Shown here piece after piece: positions 43,454 to 53,602 of a stretch of 64,000 nt of DNA. Position 1 is the stretch's first letter. The number at the start of each line of letters is the position of its first letter. Source of the DNA: Kutzneria buriramensis (GTDB taxonomy: Bacteria; Actinomycetota; Actinomycetes; Mycobacteriales; Pseudonocardiaceae); NCBI RefSeq assembly GCF_043575855.1, contig NZ_CP144375.1, positions 2,046,001 through 2,110,000 of the forward strand, written 5' to 3'. Under the pieces are notes generated by a model. The model saw only the letters and a list, made by a program, of their open reading frames with translations. It had not been told where the DNA came from and did not search any database. The position numbers and the translations under genes are program-made.

Positions 43454-43641
43454 GGCGGACGTCCTCCCGGGTCGGGCGGTCGCTGCGGCGTTGGCCGGCG
43501 GGTTCGTCGCCGGGCGCCCTGGTGTCCGTGCAGCGTGCGCCGACCCGCCGGGCCTCCGCCAAACCGCACCCGGATGGGTTCTATCCGGCCGCTGCATCAC
43601 CGGTCCGGATGAAGGGCAGGCGATTTCATGCATGAGGTGAA

Positions 43642-43669
43642 TAGACACGCTCTCACCAGCGATTACACT
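43642..43669 (+). promoter_or_regulatory. Promoter of the XRE/TPR regulator gene
   Basis: TAGACA (43642-43647) and TACACT (43664-43669) are spaced by 16 bases, close to the sigma-70 consensus, in an AT-rich patch 33 bases before the ATG. The rest of the 43454-43701 gap holds no other recognised signal. Confidence 0.6.
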
Positions 43670-43701
43670 GTGAACACGCTCAGTGACGGGGGCGAGGTGC
43701 C

Positions 43702-45249
43702 ATGGAACCGGTGAGGTTACGGCAGGCCAGCACCGGACGAACATGTCCGTGTGGCGCCCGCATCGCGGCGGACAACTCCGACCGCCTGTGCACCGCCTGC
43801 CGCCGCGCCGGCCGGGCCGGCGGCTTCGGCCCGCCCCAGCTGGCGGACGGCTTCTGGGACCACCCGGCGCTCGCCGAGGCGTTCGCCGACCAGGACATGG
43901 GCGCGCTGATCGGCGCGTACCGGCACCACCCCCAGCACCCGCACCGGATCACCCAGGACCGGATGGCGGGCTGGCTCGGCATCAGCCAGGCGCAGCTGTC
44001 CCGGTACGAGAACGGGGAGAACCCGATCGACCGGATCGACAAGCTGCGCGCCTTCGCCGAGGTGCTCGGGGTGCCGCCCGAACGCCTCTGGTTCGACCGC
44101 ACGGGCCCTCCCCGACCCCGTGACCCCGAGGGCTCATCGGCCCAGGACGTCTTCTCGCCGTCCTGGGACGCGCTGAGCACTGCCCGGTCCGCCGAAGAGG
44201 TGACGAGGAGCGACTTGACTCTCAGCAGAAGGGCGGCGCTGACCGCAGGCGCCGCGATAGCGGTAGGACCCTCTCTCGTCGAACCGATGCAGCACTGGCT
44301 GACGCCGCTGCAGCCGCTGGCCAAATGGGCGGCCGGCGGCGCGATCAGCGGCGACGAGCTGGCGGCGATGCGCACGGTCGTCGACGGACTGCGCGGCTGG
44401 TCGGGCGGCGGCGGTGTCGCCCGCAAGGCGGTGCTCGGGCAGCTCAACGAGCTGGCCGAGCGGCTGCGCAGGGCGCCGGACTCGCCCAACACGCAGCAGG
44501 CGTTCCAGGTGGGCGCGGAGCTGGCCAAGATGGCGGCGAGCATGTCGTTCGACGCCGGCCTGCACGACTCGGCGCAGCGCTACTACGTGCTCGCGGTGCG
44601 GATGTCCAAGGCCAGCCGCAACGAGCCGTTCGGCGCGCTGTGCCTGGCCTCGATGGCCCGGCAGATGTTCGACCTCGGACGCCCCGAGGACGGGCTGGAG
44701 CTGGTGCAGCTCGGCCAGTACGGCACCCGCCGCACGGCCACGCCCGGGCTGCGGGCGCTGCTGCACACCCGCGAGGCGTGGGCGTACGCGCTGCTCGGCC
44801 GGGTCAACGAGTTCCACCGGGCGGTCGGGCACGCGCAGGAGTGCTTCGCCGCGCGGGACGGGGCGAGCGAGCCGCGCTGGAACGCGTCGTTCGACGAGGC
44901 GGAGATGGAGGGGGTGATCGGCGCCCGGCTGCGCGACCTGGCGCGGCACGATCCCACCCAGGCCCCGCTGGCCGAGCGGCACATCCGCCGGGCGCTGGCG
45001 CTGCGCGACCCGTCCAAGGTGCGCAGCCGGGTGTTCGACGTGATCGGCCTGGCCCGCACGCGGCTGGCCACCGGCGAGCCGGAGGCGGCGTGCGAGCTGA
45101 TCCAGTCCGTGCTGCCGATGGTGGTGCGGCTGCGGTCCGGCCGGGTGCGCCGCAAGCTGCAGGATTTCGTGACGGAATCGGCGCACTACCGCCAGATCAA
45201 TGCCGTCCGCGAGGTCCAGGATGCGATCAGGGCCGTCAGAACGGCCTGA
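43702..45249 (+). CDS. XRE-family regulator with a TPR-like C-terminus (NsdA-like)
   Basis: A 515-residue regulator. The N-terminus has a CPC..CTAC putative zinc knuckle (residues 15-33). An HTH_3 domain covers about 75-130 (ITQDRMAGWLGISQAQLSRYENG, then IDRIDKLRAFAEVLGVPPE). A hydrophobic stretch (SRRAALTAGAAIAVGPSLVEP) follows, then about 300 residues of TPR-like helices. Actinomycete relatives include NsdA-type negative regulators of sporulation and antibiotic production; membership is inferred from layout. The promoter at 43642 and the palindromic terminator at 45260 bracket it as a single-gene unit. Confidence 0.82.
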   Translation: MEPVRLRQASTGRTCPCGARIAADNSDRLCTACRRAGRAGGFGPPQLADGFWDHPALAEAFADQDMGALIGAYRHHPQHPHRITQDRMAGWLGISQAQLSRYENGENPIDRIDKLRAFAEVLGVPPERLWFDRTGPPRPRDPEGSSAQDVFSPSWDALSTARSAEEVTRSDLTLSRRAALTAGAAIAVGPSLVEPMQHWLTPLQPLAKWAAGGAISGDELAAMRTVVDGLRGWSGGGGVARKAVLGQLNELAERLRRAPDSPNTQQAFQVGAELAKMAASMSFDAGLHDSAQRYYVLAVRMSKASRNEPFGALCLASMARQMFDLGRPEDGLELVQLGQYGTRRTATPGLRALLHTREAWAYALLGRVNEFHRAVGHAQECFAARDGASEPRWNASFDEAEMEGVIGARLRDLARHDPTQAPLAERHIRRALALRDPSKVRSRVFDVIGLARTRLATGEPEAACELIQSVLPMVVRLRSGRVRRKLQDFVTESAHYRQINAVREVQDAIRAVRTA

Positions 45250-45259
45250 CCGATGGTGT

Positions 45260-45302
45260 GAAAGGACCATTCCTGACATCGAACGTCAGGAATGGTCCTT
45301 TC
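45260..45302. terminator. Bidirectional terminator, member of an 18-bp hairpin family
   Basis: GAAAGGACCATTCCTGAC and GTCAGGAATGGTCCTTTC make a perfect 18-bp stem with loop ATCGAAC, between convergent genes. A hairpin with the same stem length, loop length and many identical bases occurs at 55886. Confidence 0.85.
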
Positions 45303-45309
45303 CAAACAA

Positions 45310-45774
45310 TCAGGACTTGGGCTGGGTGGTGGCGTCGCGATAGGCGGCGGCGTCCTTGTACAGGGCGCGAAGGGCCCGCATGGCGGTCACCGCGCGGGCG
45401 CCGTCGGCGGACTGCACGGCCATCACGGACACGTACTCGTCGGCGGGCAGCTCCAGCCGGGCCCAGGCGGCGCCGTCGGGGAAGCTGAGCCCCCGCACGT
45501 CGCTCCACCGGTACCGGGTCGAGCCCAGCAGGTTGCGGACCTCGATCCACTCCCGCTGCGCCCGCACCCGCGGCCGGGTCAGGAGCAGCACGCCGCCAGC
45601 CAGCAGCACGCCGACCATGGCCATGGCGACCTGGTCGGACAGCTCGAAGTACGCCCCGGTGGGGGTGTTGCGCAGCAGAATGGCGATCACCACGAACACC
45701 GTGATCAGCCCGATCGCCACCGGCACCGCGACGAGACGGACCCGCTTCGGACGGAAGGTGACGGTGTCGCTCAC
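45310..45774 (-). CDS. PH-domain membrane protein at the end of the riboflavin operon
   Basis: A 154-residue protein with two N-terminal membrane helices (LVAVPVAIGLITVFVVIAILL and VAMAMVGVLLAGGVLLL) and a soluble PH-like (bPH) domain: REWIEVRNLLGSTRYRWSDVRG, then LSFPDGAAWARLELPADEY. Such a protein is typically linked to ribH in actinobacteria. Its GTG overlaps the ribH stop (GTGA). Role unknown. A strong terminator follows. Confidence 0.88.
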   Translation of the reverse strand: MSDTVTFRPKRVRLVAVPVAIGLITVFVVIAILLRNTPTGAYFELSDQVAMAMVGVLLAGGVLLLTRPRVRAQREWIEVRNLLGSTRYRWSDVRGLSFPDGAAWARLELPADEYVSVMAVQSADGARAVTAMRALRALYKDAAAYRDATTQPKS

Positions 45775-46267
45775 ACCAATCCCCTGTCCGTCCACGGCCG
45801 GTTGATGTTGCGGATCTGCACGGCGGTGTCCAGCGCGGCGACGCAGGCCTCGAAGCCCTTGTCCTCCGCCGAGGACGGCATACCGCAGCGGTCCAGCGCC
45901 TGCTGCTCGGTGTCGCAGGTGAGCACGCCGTTGCCGATGGGCGTGGACTCGTCCAGCGACACCCGGGTCAGACCGGCGGTCACGGCGTCGCACACGTACT
46001 CGAAGTGCGGCGTGCCGCCGCGGATGACCACGCCCAGCGCGACGACGGCGTCGTGGTGCCGGGCCAGCGCCTGGCACACGACCGGCAGCTCGACGGCCCC
46101 GGCCACCCGCACCACGGTCGGCTCCTTGACGCCCGCCTTGGCCGCGGCGACCAGCGCGCGGTCCAGCAGGTTGTCGGTGATCACCGGATGCCATCGGGTG
46201 GCCACCACCGCCAGCCGCAGGTCCTCACACCACTGCGGCACCGGGATGGAAGGCCGACCGTCGCCAC

Positions 46268-46271
<4 letters not shown>
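45771..46271 (-). CDS. ribH: 6,7-Dimethyl-8-ribityllumazine synthase
   Basis: A 166-residue enzyme that condenses the ribityl-aminopyrimidine with 3,4-dihydroxy-2-butanone 4-phosphate. VVRVAGAVELPVVCQALA, HHDAVVALGVVIRGGTPHFEYV (catalytic His region) and STPIGNGVLTCDTEQQAL are family stretches. Ring-shaped pentamers or capsids are usual. Its ATG overlaps the ribBA stop (ATGA). Confidence 0.96.
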
Positions 46272-47538
<1,267 letters not shown>

Positions 47539-47542
<4 letters not shown>

Positions 47543-48153
47543 CGGACCTCCTCGTGCGCGCTCAGCGCGGCCAGGTGCGGCGTGGCCAGCCGCTCCACGT
47601 ACTTGGCGAGCACGTCCACCTCGATGTTGACGCGGTCGCCGGGCCGGCGCCGGCCGAGCGTGGTGACCTCCAGCGTGGTGGGGATCAGCGCCACGGCGAA
47701 GCTCTCGTCGGTGACGTCCACGACCGTCAGCGAGATGCCGTCGACCGTCACGGAGCCCTTCTGCACCAGGTAGCGGGACAGCGAGGCCGGGATCGCGAAC
47801 CGGGTCAGGCCGCCGTCGTTGTGCTCGAGCAGCAGGCCGACGCCGTCCACGTGGCCCTGCACGATGTGGCCGCCGAGGCGCTGGCCGGCGGCCATCGCGC
47901 GCTCCAGGTTGACCACGTCGCCCTCGTGGATCTTGTCCAGGCTGGACCGCTGGAGCGTCTCGTCGACCACGTCCACGGTGAAGGTGCCGTCGCCGGTCTC
48001 GACCACGGTCAGGCACACGCCGTTCACGGCGATGGAGTCGCCGTGCTTGGCATCCGATGTCACCAGCGGACCGCGCACTGTCAGGCGCGCGGCGTTGGGC
48101 AGCTGCTCCACGGCGACTATCTCGCCCAGTTCCTCCACGATCCCGGTGAACAC
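47539..48153 (-). CDS. ribE: Riboflavin synthase alpha chain
   Basis: A 204-residue protein with the internal duplication typical of riboflavin synthase: MFTGIVEELGEIV with GDSIAVNGVCLTVVE in half one, and GGHIVQGHVDGVG with GSVTVDGISLTVVDV in half two. It dismutates two lumazines to riboflavin. It follows ribD by 11 bases. No FMN riboswitch is seen in the gap or upstream of ribD. Confidence 0.96.
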
Positions 48154-48164
48154 GGGGTCTCCCT

Positions 48165-49181
48165 CTACTCGGGTTTGACCGGTACCGCGGAGATCCGCAC
48201 GTCCGGTCCGCTCATGGTGACGTCTTCGATGCCGAAAGGCAGCGCCTGGGTGATGGTGTTCACGCCGGCGTCCAGCAGCGCGGCCGGGCCGGCGCCCAGC
48301 AGCATCGGCGCTATGTAAACGAGGGCGCGGTCGACGCGGTGCGCCCGGAGGAACGCGCCCGCCAGCCGCGGACCACCCTCCAGCAACACGTCCACGACAC
48401 CCCGTTCGACCAGTGCGGCCAACACCTCGTCCGGGTCGTGGCTACGCACGTGCAGCGTCTCCGCCGCGTCGTCCAACACGCGGGCGGTCGGGTCTATTTC
48501 GCTCGTGCCGACGACCACGCGCAGCGGCTGCCGCGCGGAGAGGGTGCCGTCGTCCTCACGGGCGGTGAGCTGCGGGTCGTCGGTGCGTACGGTGCCGGTG
48601 CCGGCGACGATGGCGTCGACCTTGCGGCGGATGTCGTGTACTTCCTGGCGGGACATCGGGGAGCTGATCCAGCGGCTCGTGCCGTCCGCCGCGGCGACGC
48701 GGCCGTCCAGGCTCGCCGCGTACTTCCACGTCACGTGCGGACGCCCCGTGCGCGCGTAGTGCAGCCACGCGCGCAGCGGCCCGCGCTCCACGTCCTCGCC
48801 GAGCAGGCCGCCCTCCACCTCGACGCCCGACGCGCGCAGCACGTCGGCGCCGCCTGCCGCTCGGGGGTTGGGGTCCGCGACCGCGTAGTACACCTTCTCG
48901 ATGCCGGCGGCGAGCAGCGCCTGCGTGCACGGCGGCGTGCGGCCGTAGTGCGAGCACGGCTCCAGCGTCACGTACGCCGTGCCGCCCTTGGCCCGCTCCC
49001 CCGCCTCGCGCAGCGCCATGACCTCGGCGTGCGGGCCGCCCGGCGGCTGGGTGGAGCCGATGCCGGCGATGGTGCCGTCGGCGGCCACGATCGCCGCGCC
49101 CACCGGCGGGTTCGGGCTGGTGTTGCCCCGGGCCCGCTCGCTGGCCGCGATCGCCGCGCGCATCGCCTCTTGGGGAGTCAT
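48165..49181 (-). CDS. ribD: Bifunctional riboflavin deaminase/reductase RibD
   Basis: A 338-residue enzyme. The N-terminal deaminase carries zinc ligands in GPHAEVMAL and LEPCSHYGRTPPC; the C-terminal reductase has ASLDGRVAAADGTSRWI and DVLLEGGPRLAGAFL. It performs the second and third steps of the riboflavin pathway. The ATG overlaps the rpe stop (ATGA). Confidence 0.96.
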   Translation of the reverse strand: MTPQEAMRAAIAASERARGNTSPNPPVGAAIVAADGTIAGIGSTQPPGGPHAEVMALREAGERAKGGTAYVTLEPCSHYGRTPPCTQALLAAGIEKVYYAVADPNPRAAGGADVLRASGVEVEGGLLGEDVERGPLRAWLHYARTGRPHVTWKYAASLDGRVAAADGTSRWISSPMSRQEVHDIRRKVDAIVAGTGTVRTDDPQLTAREDDGTLSARQPLRVVVGTSEIDPTARVLDDAAETLHVRSHDPDEVLAALVERGVVDVLLEGGPRLAGAFLRAHRVDRALVYIAPMLLGAGPAALLDAGVNTITQALPFGIEDVTMSGPDVRISAVPVKPE

Positions 49182-49837
49182 CGCACGGCCTTGGCCCGGA
49201 GCCGGCGGACCGCCTCGGCCGGGTCCTTCGCCCCGTACACCGCCGAGCCGGCGACGAAGCAGTCCACGCCCGCGTCGGCCGCCTGCTCGATCGTGTCGTC
49301 GTTGATGCCGCCGTCGATCTCCACCAGCAGCGTCAGGTGGCCGGTGTCGACCAGGCGGCGGGCGGTGCGGACCTTGTCCAGGACCTCCGGCATGAACGAC
49401 TGGCCGCCGAAGCCAGGCTCCACCGACATCACCAGCAGCGTGTCGTAGTGCTTGAGCACGTCCACGTACGGTTCGAGCGGCGTGCCCGGTTTGACCGAGA
49501 GGCCGGCTTTCGCGCCGGCCGCCCGCAGGTTCTTGGCCAGCGCCACCGGGTCCTTGGCCGCCTCCACGTGCACCGTCACGTTGTAGGAGCCGGCCTCCGC
49601 GTAGCCGACGGCCCAGCGGTCCGGGTCGTCGATCATCAGGTGGCAGTCGAGCGGGATGTCGGTGGCCTTGCGGATCGCCTGCACCACCGGCAGGCCCAGG
49701 GTCAGATTGGGCACGAAGTGGCCGTCCATGACGTCCACGTGCAGCCAGTCCGCGCCGGCGACGGCGTCGGCCTCCTCACCCAGCCGGGCGAAGTCGGCGG
49801 ACAGGATGCTCGGGGCGATCAGCGGCGACTGTGACAC
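49178..49837 (-). CDS. rpe: Ribulose-phosphate 3-epimerase
   Basis: A 219-residue TIM-barrel epimerase of the pentose phosphate pathway, supplying the ribulose 5-phosphate needed by RibBA. IAPSILSADFARLGEE, HVDVMDGHFVPNLTLG, CHLMIDDP, VMSVEPGFGGQSF and VEIDGGIN carry the metal and phosphate ligands. GTG 49837 is chosen by homology; no clear ribosome-binding site. Confidence 0.96.
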   Translation of the reverse strand: MSQSPLIAPSILSADFARLGEEADAVAGADWLHVDVMDGHFVPNLTLGLPVVQAIRKATDIPLDCHLMIDDPDRWAVGYAEAGSYNVTVHVEAAKDPVALAKNLRAAGAKAGLSVKPGTPLEPYVDVLKHYDTLLVMSVEPGFGGQSFMPEVLDKVRTARRLVDTGHLTLLVEIDGGINDDTIEQAADAGVDCFVAGSAVYGAKDPAEAVRRLRAKAVR

Positions 49838-49922
49838 GAGGCCGAGTCTAGTTGTCGGAACCGCATGGATTAGGCCCCGCGCCGCGCCCCCGAATAGGCC
49901 GTAGGTCACACCGGCCGCCGTA

Positions 49923-50647
49923 TCAGTCCGGCAGCTCGTGGAAGTGGATCGGCGAATTCGGCAGAAAGCCGATCCGCTCGTATACCGGCCGACCGGCCTC
50001 GGTGGCGTGCAGCGTGGCCCGGGTCAGGCCGGTGGCCCTGGCCCCCTCGTGCATCGCCTTCCGCGTGACGGCCTCGCCGTAGCCTGCTGCTGCCAGGACG
50101 GCTCGGTGGCGACCAGGACCACGAACAGGCAGCCGTCGGTCGGCACGCTCCCCGCGACCGCCACCGGCTCGCCGGGCCAGGTAGGCGAACACGTCGTTCT
50201 TCCACAGGCCGGACCCGAGCAGCCCGTCGCGGCCGTCCGCCAGTTCGAAGCCGTAGGCCCGCGAGTTGATGTCGGCGTAGGCCCGCAGCTGGTCCTCGGT
50301 GGTGACGCGCTCGAACGTCAGGTGCGGATGGGTCGGCTCGGGCAGCGGCAGCAGGTCGCCGGCCATGCCCGTGCCGGGGAAGGCGTGGTCGAGGCCCGCC
50401 CGCTTGGCCGCGACGGCGAGGGCGTCGCGCGCGGCGTCATCGAGCAGGTCCTCGAACAGCCACAGGAATCCCGGCAGCTCCTTGGCACGCATGGTCTCCG
50501 CCGCCGCGTGCAGGCGCTCCTCCAGGAGATCCGGGTCGGCGCCGACGTCGGTCAGCGTGACGCAGTTCCAGAACGCGAAGCGGAGCGCAGGAGGAAGGCT
50601 CGGCTTTCCGGCCGGGCCGCCGACCGGATGACGGGCACGATCTGCAT
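49923..50647 (-). pseudogene. Decayed GNAT N-acetyltransferase with several frameshifts
   Basis: The ATG 50647 overlaps the rsmB stop (TGATG) and reads MQIVPVIRSAARPESRAFLL. That frame soon stops, and a second frame (RFAFWNCVTLTDVGADPDLL..YADINSRAYGFELADG) continues. At 50164-50174 the reading should shift again: the GNAT core EPVAVAGSVPTDG and LFVVLVATEPSWQQQ is in another frame until 50082-50093. There it returns for GYGEAVTRKAMHEGARATG and RPVYERIGF. At least three lesions thus break an acetyl-CoA-binding GNAT domain. The long open frame that remains encodes a nonsense segment of about 28 residues through motif A. Sequencing error is a less likely alternative. Confidence 0.7.
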
Positions 50648-52083
50648 CAACGCCCGAGCGGCCGGCGCAGAATGGCGCAGAACATGGCATCCGTGCCGTG
50701 CCTGTGCGGCCACAGCTGCACGTGCGGACCGTCGCCCAGCTCCGGCACGTCGGGAAAGAATTCCCTGGTGTCCAAAGGCTCCGCCAGTCCCTTCCGGACG
50801 ATGTCCGACGTGACGCCGATGGTCTCCCGCAGGTGCGGCGAGCAGACCACGTACGCGACGATCCCGCCCGGGCGCACCAGCTTCAGCGCGGACTGGAGCA
50901 GCTCGCGCTGGAGCTTGGTCAGGTCGGCGACGTCGTCGGGCTTGCGGCGCGAGCGCGCCTCCGGCCGGCGGCGCAGCGCGCCGAGGCCGGTGCACGGGGC
51001 GTCGACCAGCACGCGGTCGAAACCGCCCTCGGGCAGCCCGCTTTCGCGGCCGTCCGCGACGTGCACGGTGATGTCGAGGCCGGTCGTGGACTTGCGGACC
51101 AGGTCGGCGCGGTGCGGGGCCTTCTCGACGGCGTCGAGGGTCGCGCCGGACAGGCGGGCCAGCGCCGCCAGCAGAGCAGCCTTGCCACCGGGGCCGGCGC
51201 ACAGGTCCAGCCACCGCTCGTCGGGGCCATCCAGGGGCGCGCGGGTCAGGGCCAGGGCGCAGAGCTGGCTGCCCTCGTCCTGAACGCCGGCCAGCCGCTC
51301 CTTCACGGGCTCCAGGTCGCCGGGGTCGCCCGAGCCGGGCTCCAGGTGCACCCCGTACGGCGAATAGGGCGCGACGTCGCCGCCCACGATCGCCGCGAGC
51401 TCCTCGTTGCTGATCTCCCCCGGCCGGGCGCACAGGTGCACCGCCGGCCGGGCGTCGTCGGCGCGCAGCGCGGCGGCGAGGTCGTCTCCCTTGTCCCCCA
51501 AGGCATCGGCGAACGCCTGGGCGATCCACTTCGGGTGGGCGTTGGCGAACGCCAGGTGGCCGACCGGGTCCTCCGGGGCCAGCTGCTTCACCCACGCCTG
51601 CTCGTCCTGCTCGCCGACCCGCCGCAGCACGGCGTTCACGAAGCCCGCCGGCCCCGAGCCGTGCACCCCGCGCACCAGGTCCACAGTGGACGCCACCGCC
51701 GCGTGCGAGGGAATCCTCGTGCGCAGCAACTGGTACGCGCCCAGCCGCATCGCGTCCAGGAACGGCCCGTCTATTTCGGACAGTGGCCGGTCCGAGCAGG
51801 CGGCGATGATCTCGTCGAGCATGCCCCGCGCCCGCGCCGCCCCGTAGGCCAACTCGGTGGCCAGGGCCGCGTCGCGGCCGCTGATCCGCCGCTCCCGCAG
51901 CAACTTCGGCAGCACCAGGTTCGCGTAGGCGTCGCGCTCGCGGATCGCCTTCAGCGTGTCCCACGCCGCCTGGCGCGCCGGGTCGTCCTCCGGCGGGCGG
52001 CGCGGACCGGTGCGCCGGGCCGGCGGGTGTTGGCGCTGCGGCCGGGACGGACGCCTGCTCGGTCCGCCGCTTCGCTCCGTCAC
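50647..52083 (-). CDS. rsmB: 16S rRNA (cytosine-967-C5) methyltransferase
   Basis: A 478-residue RNA methyltransferase. A NusB-like N-domain (about 35-160, ARQAAWDTLKAIRERDAYAN) follows a basic Pro/Arg tail. The SAM domain has LDLCAGPGGKAALLA, VLVDAPCTGLGALRRRPEAR and the catalytic Cys stretch VAYVVCSPHLRET. GTG 52083 overlaps the fmt stop. Confidence 0.95.
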   Translation of the reverse strand: MTERSGGPSRRPSRPQRQHPPARRTGPRRPPEDDPARQAAWDTLKAIRERDAYANLVLPKLLRERRISGRDAALATELAYGAARARGMLDEIIAACSDRPLSEIDGPFLDAMRLGAYQLLRTRIPSHAAVASTVDLVRGVHGSGPAGFVNAVLRRVGEQDEQAWVKQLAPEDPVGHLAFANAHPKWIAQAFADALGDKGDDLAAALRADDARPAVHLCARPGEISNEELAAIVGGDVAPYSPYGVHLEPGSGDPGDLEPVKERLAGVQDEGSQLCALALTRAPLDGPDERWLDLCAGPGGKAALLAALARLSGATLDAVEKAPHRADLVRKSTTGLDITVHVADGRESGLPEGGFDRVLVDAPCTGLGALRRRPEARSRRKPDDVADLTKLQRELLQSALKLVRPGGIVAYVVCSPHLRETIGVTSDIVRKGLAEPLDTREFFPDVPELGDGPHVQLWPHRHGTDAMFCAILRRPLGR

Positions 52084-53009
52084 GCCAACCGCTCCCCTGC
52101 CTCGATCCTCGTGCCGCGCGCCCAGTCGGTCGCGGCCATCCGCTTCTTGCCCTGCGCCTGCACCTCGCCCAGCTGCACCGCCGCCGTCGAGGTGCCGACC
52201 AGCACGCGCTTGCGCTCCACCCGCAGCTCACCGGGGGCCAGACCATCCACATCGGACAGCCGCACCGGCCCCAGCTTGAGGCGCTCACCGCGGAACACCG
52301 CCCAGGCGCCGGGTTCCGGCGTCACCGCGCGGGCCAGCCGGTCCACCGCCCGCGCCGGGGCGGCGAAGTCCAGGTGCGCGTCGTCCACGGTGATCTTGCC
52401 CGCGTAGCTGACACCCTCGGCCGCCGGCTGCTCGCGCGCCTCCAGCGTGCCGTCCTCGATGCCGTCCAGGGTCGCGACCAGCAGGTCCGCGCCGGCCACC
52501 GCGAGCCGGTCCAGCAGCTCACCGGACGTCTCGTGCTCGCCGACCTCGACCGTCAGCGTGCCGAACACCGGGCCCGCGTCCAACTCCTTGACGATGCGGA
52601 AGGTGCTCGCGCCGGTGATCTCGTCGCCGGCCCGCACCGCCGCCTGGACGGGGGCCGCGCCGCGCCAGGCCGGCAGCAGCGAGAAGTGCAGGTTCACCCA
52701 GCCGTGCGACGGCACGTCCAGCGTCCGCTGCGGCAGCAACGCCCCGTAGGCGACCACCGGGCAGCAGTCCGGGCCGATCTCCCGCAGCCGGTCCAGGAAC
52801 TCCGGCGCGCCCGCCTTCGCCGGCGTCAGCACCTCGATCCCGTGCTCGTCGGCCAGCGCGCCGACGGGTGACCGCACCAGGTGCCGGCCGCGGCCCGCCG
52901 GGGCGTCCGGCCTGGTCACGACCGCCGCCACCTCGTGCCGTTCGGACGCGATCAGGGCCCGCAGCGACGGCAGCGCCACCTCCGGCGTGCCCGCGAAGAC
53001 CAGGCGCAT
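52080..53009 (-). CDS. fmt: Methionyl-tRNA formyltransferase
   Basis: A 309-residue enzyme that formylates initiator Met-tRNA with 10-formyl-tetrahydrofolate. MRLVFAGTPEVALPSLRAL starts the Rossmann half; WVNLHFSLLPAWRGAAPVQ holds the catalytic His/Asn region; a C-terminal OB-like domain follows. The ATG overlaps the def stop as TGATG. Formyl-Met made here is undone by Def, encoded just upstream. Confidence 0.96.
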   Translation of the reverse strand: MRLVFAGTPEVALPSLRALIASERHEVAAVVTRPDAPAGRGRHLVRSPVGALADEHGIEVLTPAKAGAPEFLDRLREIGPDCCPVVAYGALLPQRTLDVPSHGWVNLHFSLLPAWRGAAPVQAAVRAGDEITGASTFRIVKELDAGPVFGTLTVEVGEHETSGELLDRLAVAGADLLVATLDGIEDGTLEAREQPAAEGVSYAGKITVDDAHLDFAAPARAVDRLARAVTPEPGAWAVFRGERLKLGPVRLSDVDGLAPGELRVERKRVLVGTSTAAVQLGEVQAQGKKRMAATDWARGTRIEAGERLA

Positions 53010-53557
53010 CAGCGGCCACCGCCGAACAGGCTGTGCGGGCTCTGCTTGATCGTGGGGACCGCGCCCGCGAACCACTCCGCCTCGCGGATGGCCTTCATGG
53101 CCTCCTTGCGGGTCTGCGCGTCCAGGCGGTCCAGGAACATCACGCCGTCCAGGTGGTCCGTCTCGTGCTGGATGCACCGGGCCAGCAGCTCGCTGCCCTC
53201 GATCTCGACCGGCTCGCCGTGCATGTTCCAGCCCTTGGCCACCACGTGCAGGTGCCGCCTGCAGTCCCAGGACATGCCCGGGATCGACAGACAGCCCTCC
53301 GGGCCGTCCTGCATCTCCTCACCCACCACGTCGAAGGTGGGGTTGACCAGGTGTCCCTCGAAGCCGTCGCAGTGGTAGGTGAACACCCGCAGGCCCACGC
53401 CCAGCTGCGGCGCGGCCAGGCCGGCGCCGCCCTTGTCCTCCATGGTCTCCCACAGGTCGGCGACCAGGCCGCGGAGTTCCTTGTCGAAGTCGGCGACCTC
53501 GGCGGCGCGGGTGCGCAGCACCGGGTCCCCGAACAGGCGGATGGGCTGGACGGTCAC
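53009..53557 (-). CDS. def: Peptide deformylase
   Basis: A 182-residue metallo-hydrolase removing the formyl group from nascent proteins. The three motifs are GGAGLAAPQLG, EGCLSIPG and QHETDHLDG (zinc ligands Cys and two His). Thr replaces the usual Ile/Tyr in HExDH, which is common in actinobacteria. The start GTG 53557 has GGGAGA upstream. It is coupled to fmt. Confidence 0.96.
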   Translation of the reverse strand: MTVQPIRLFGDPVLRTRAAEVADFDKELRGLVADLWETMEDKGGAGLAAPQLGVGLRVFTYHCDGFEGHLVNPTFDVVGEEMQDGPEGCLSIPGMSWDCRRHLHVVAKGWNMHGEPVEIEGSELLARCIQHETDHLDGVMFLDRLDAQTRKEAMKAIREAEWFAGAVPTIKQSPHSLFGGGR

Positions 53558-53602
53558 TGGTCTCCCTGGGCTGGACGGGCCTTGCCGGTCCAGTCTAGGA
53601 GA

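Noticed and set aside
45280..45310. KGPFL..RNGPF-like peptide shared by frames across the two hairpins (45.3 and 55.9 kb)
   Set aside because: It is the translation of the repeated hairpin in several frames, not a protein domain.
48154..48164. Search for an FMN riboswitch in the riboflavin genes
   Set aside because: Gaps between rib genes are too short, and nothing resembling the RFN element lies upstream of ribD or rpe.
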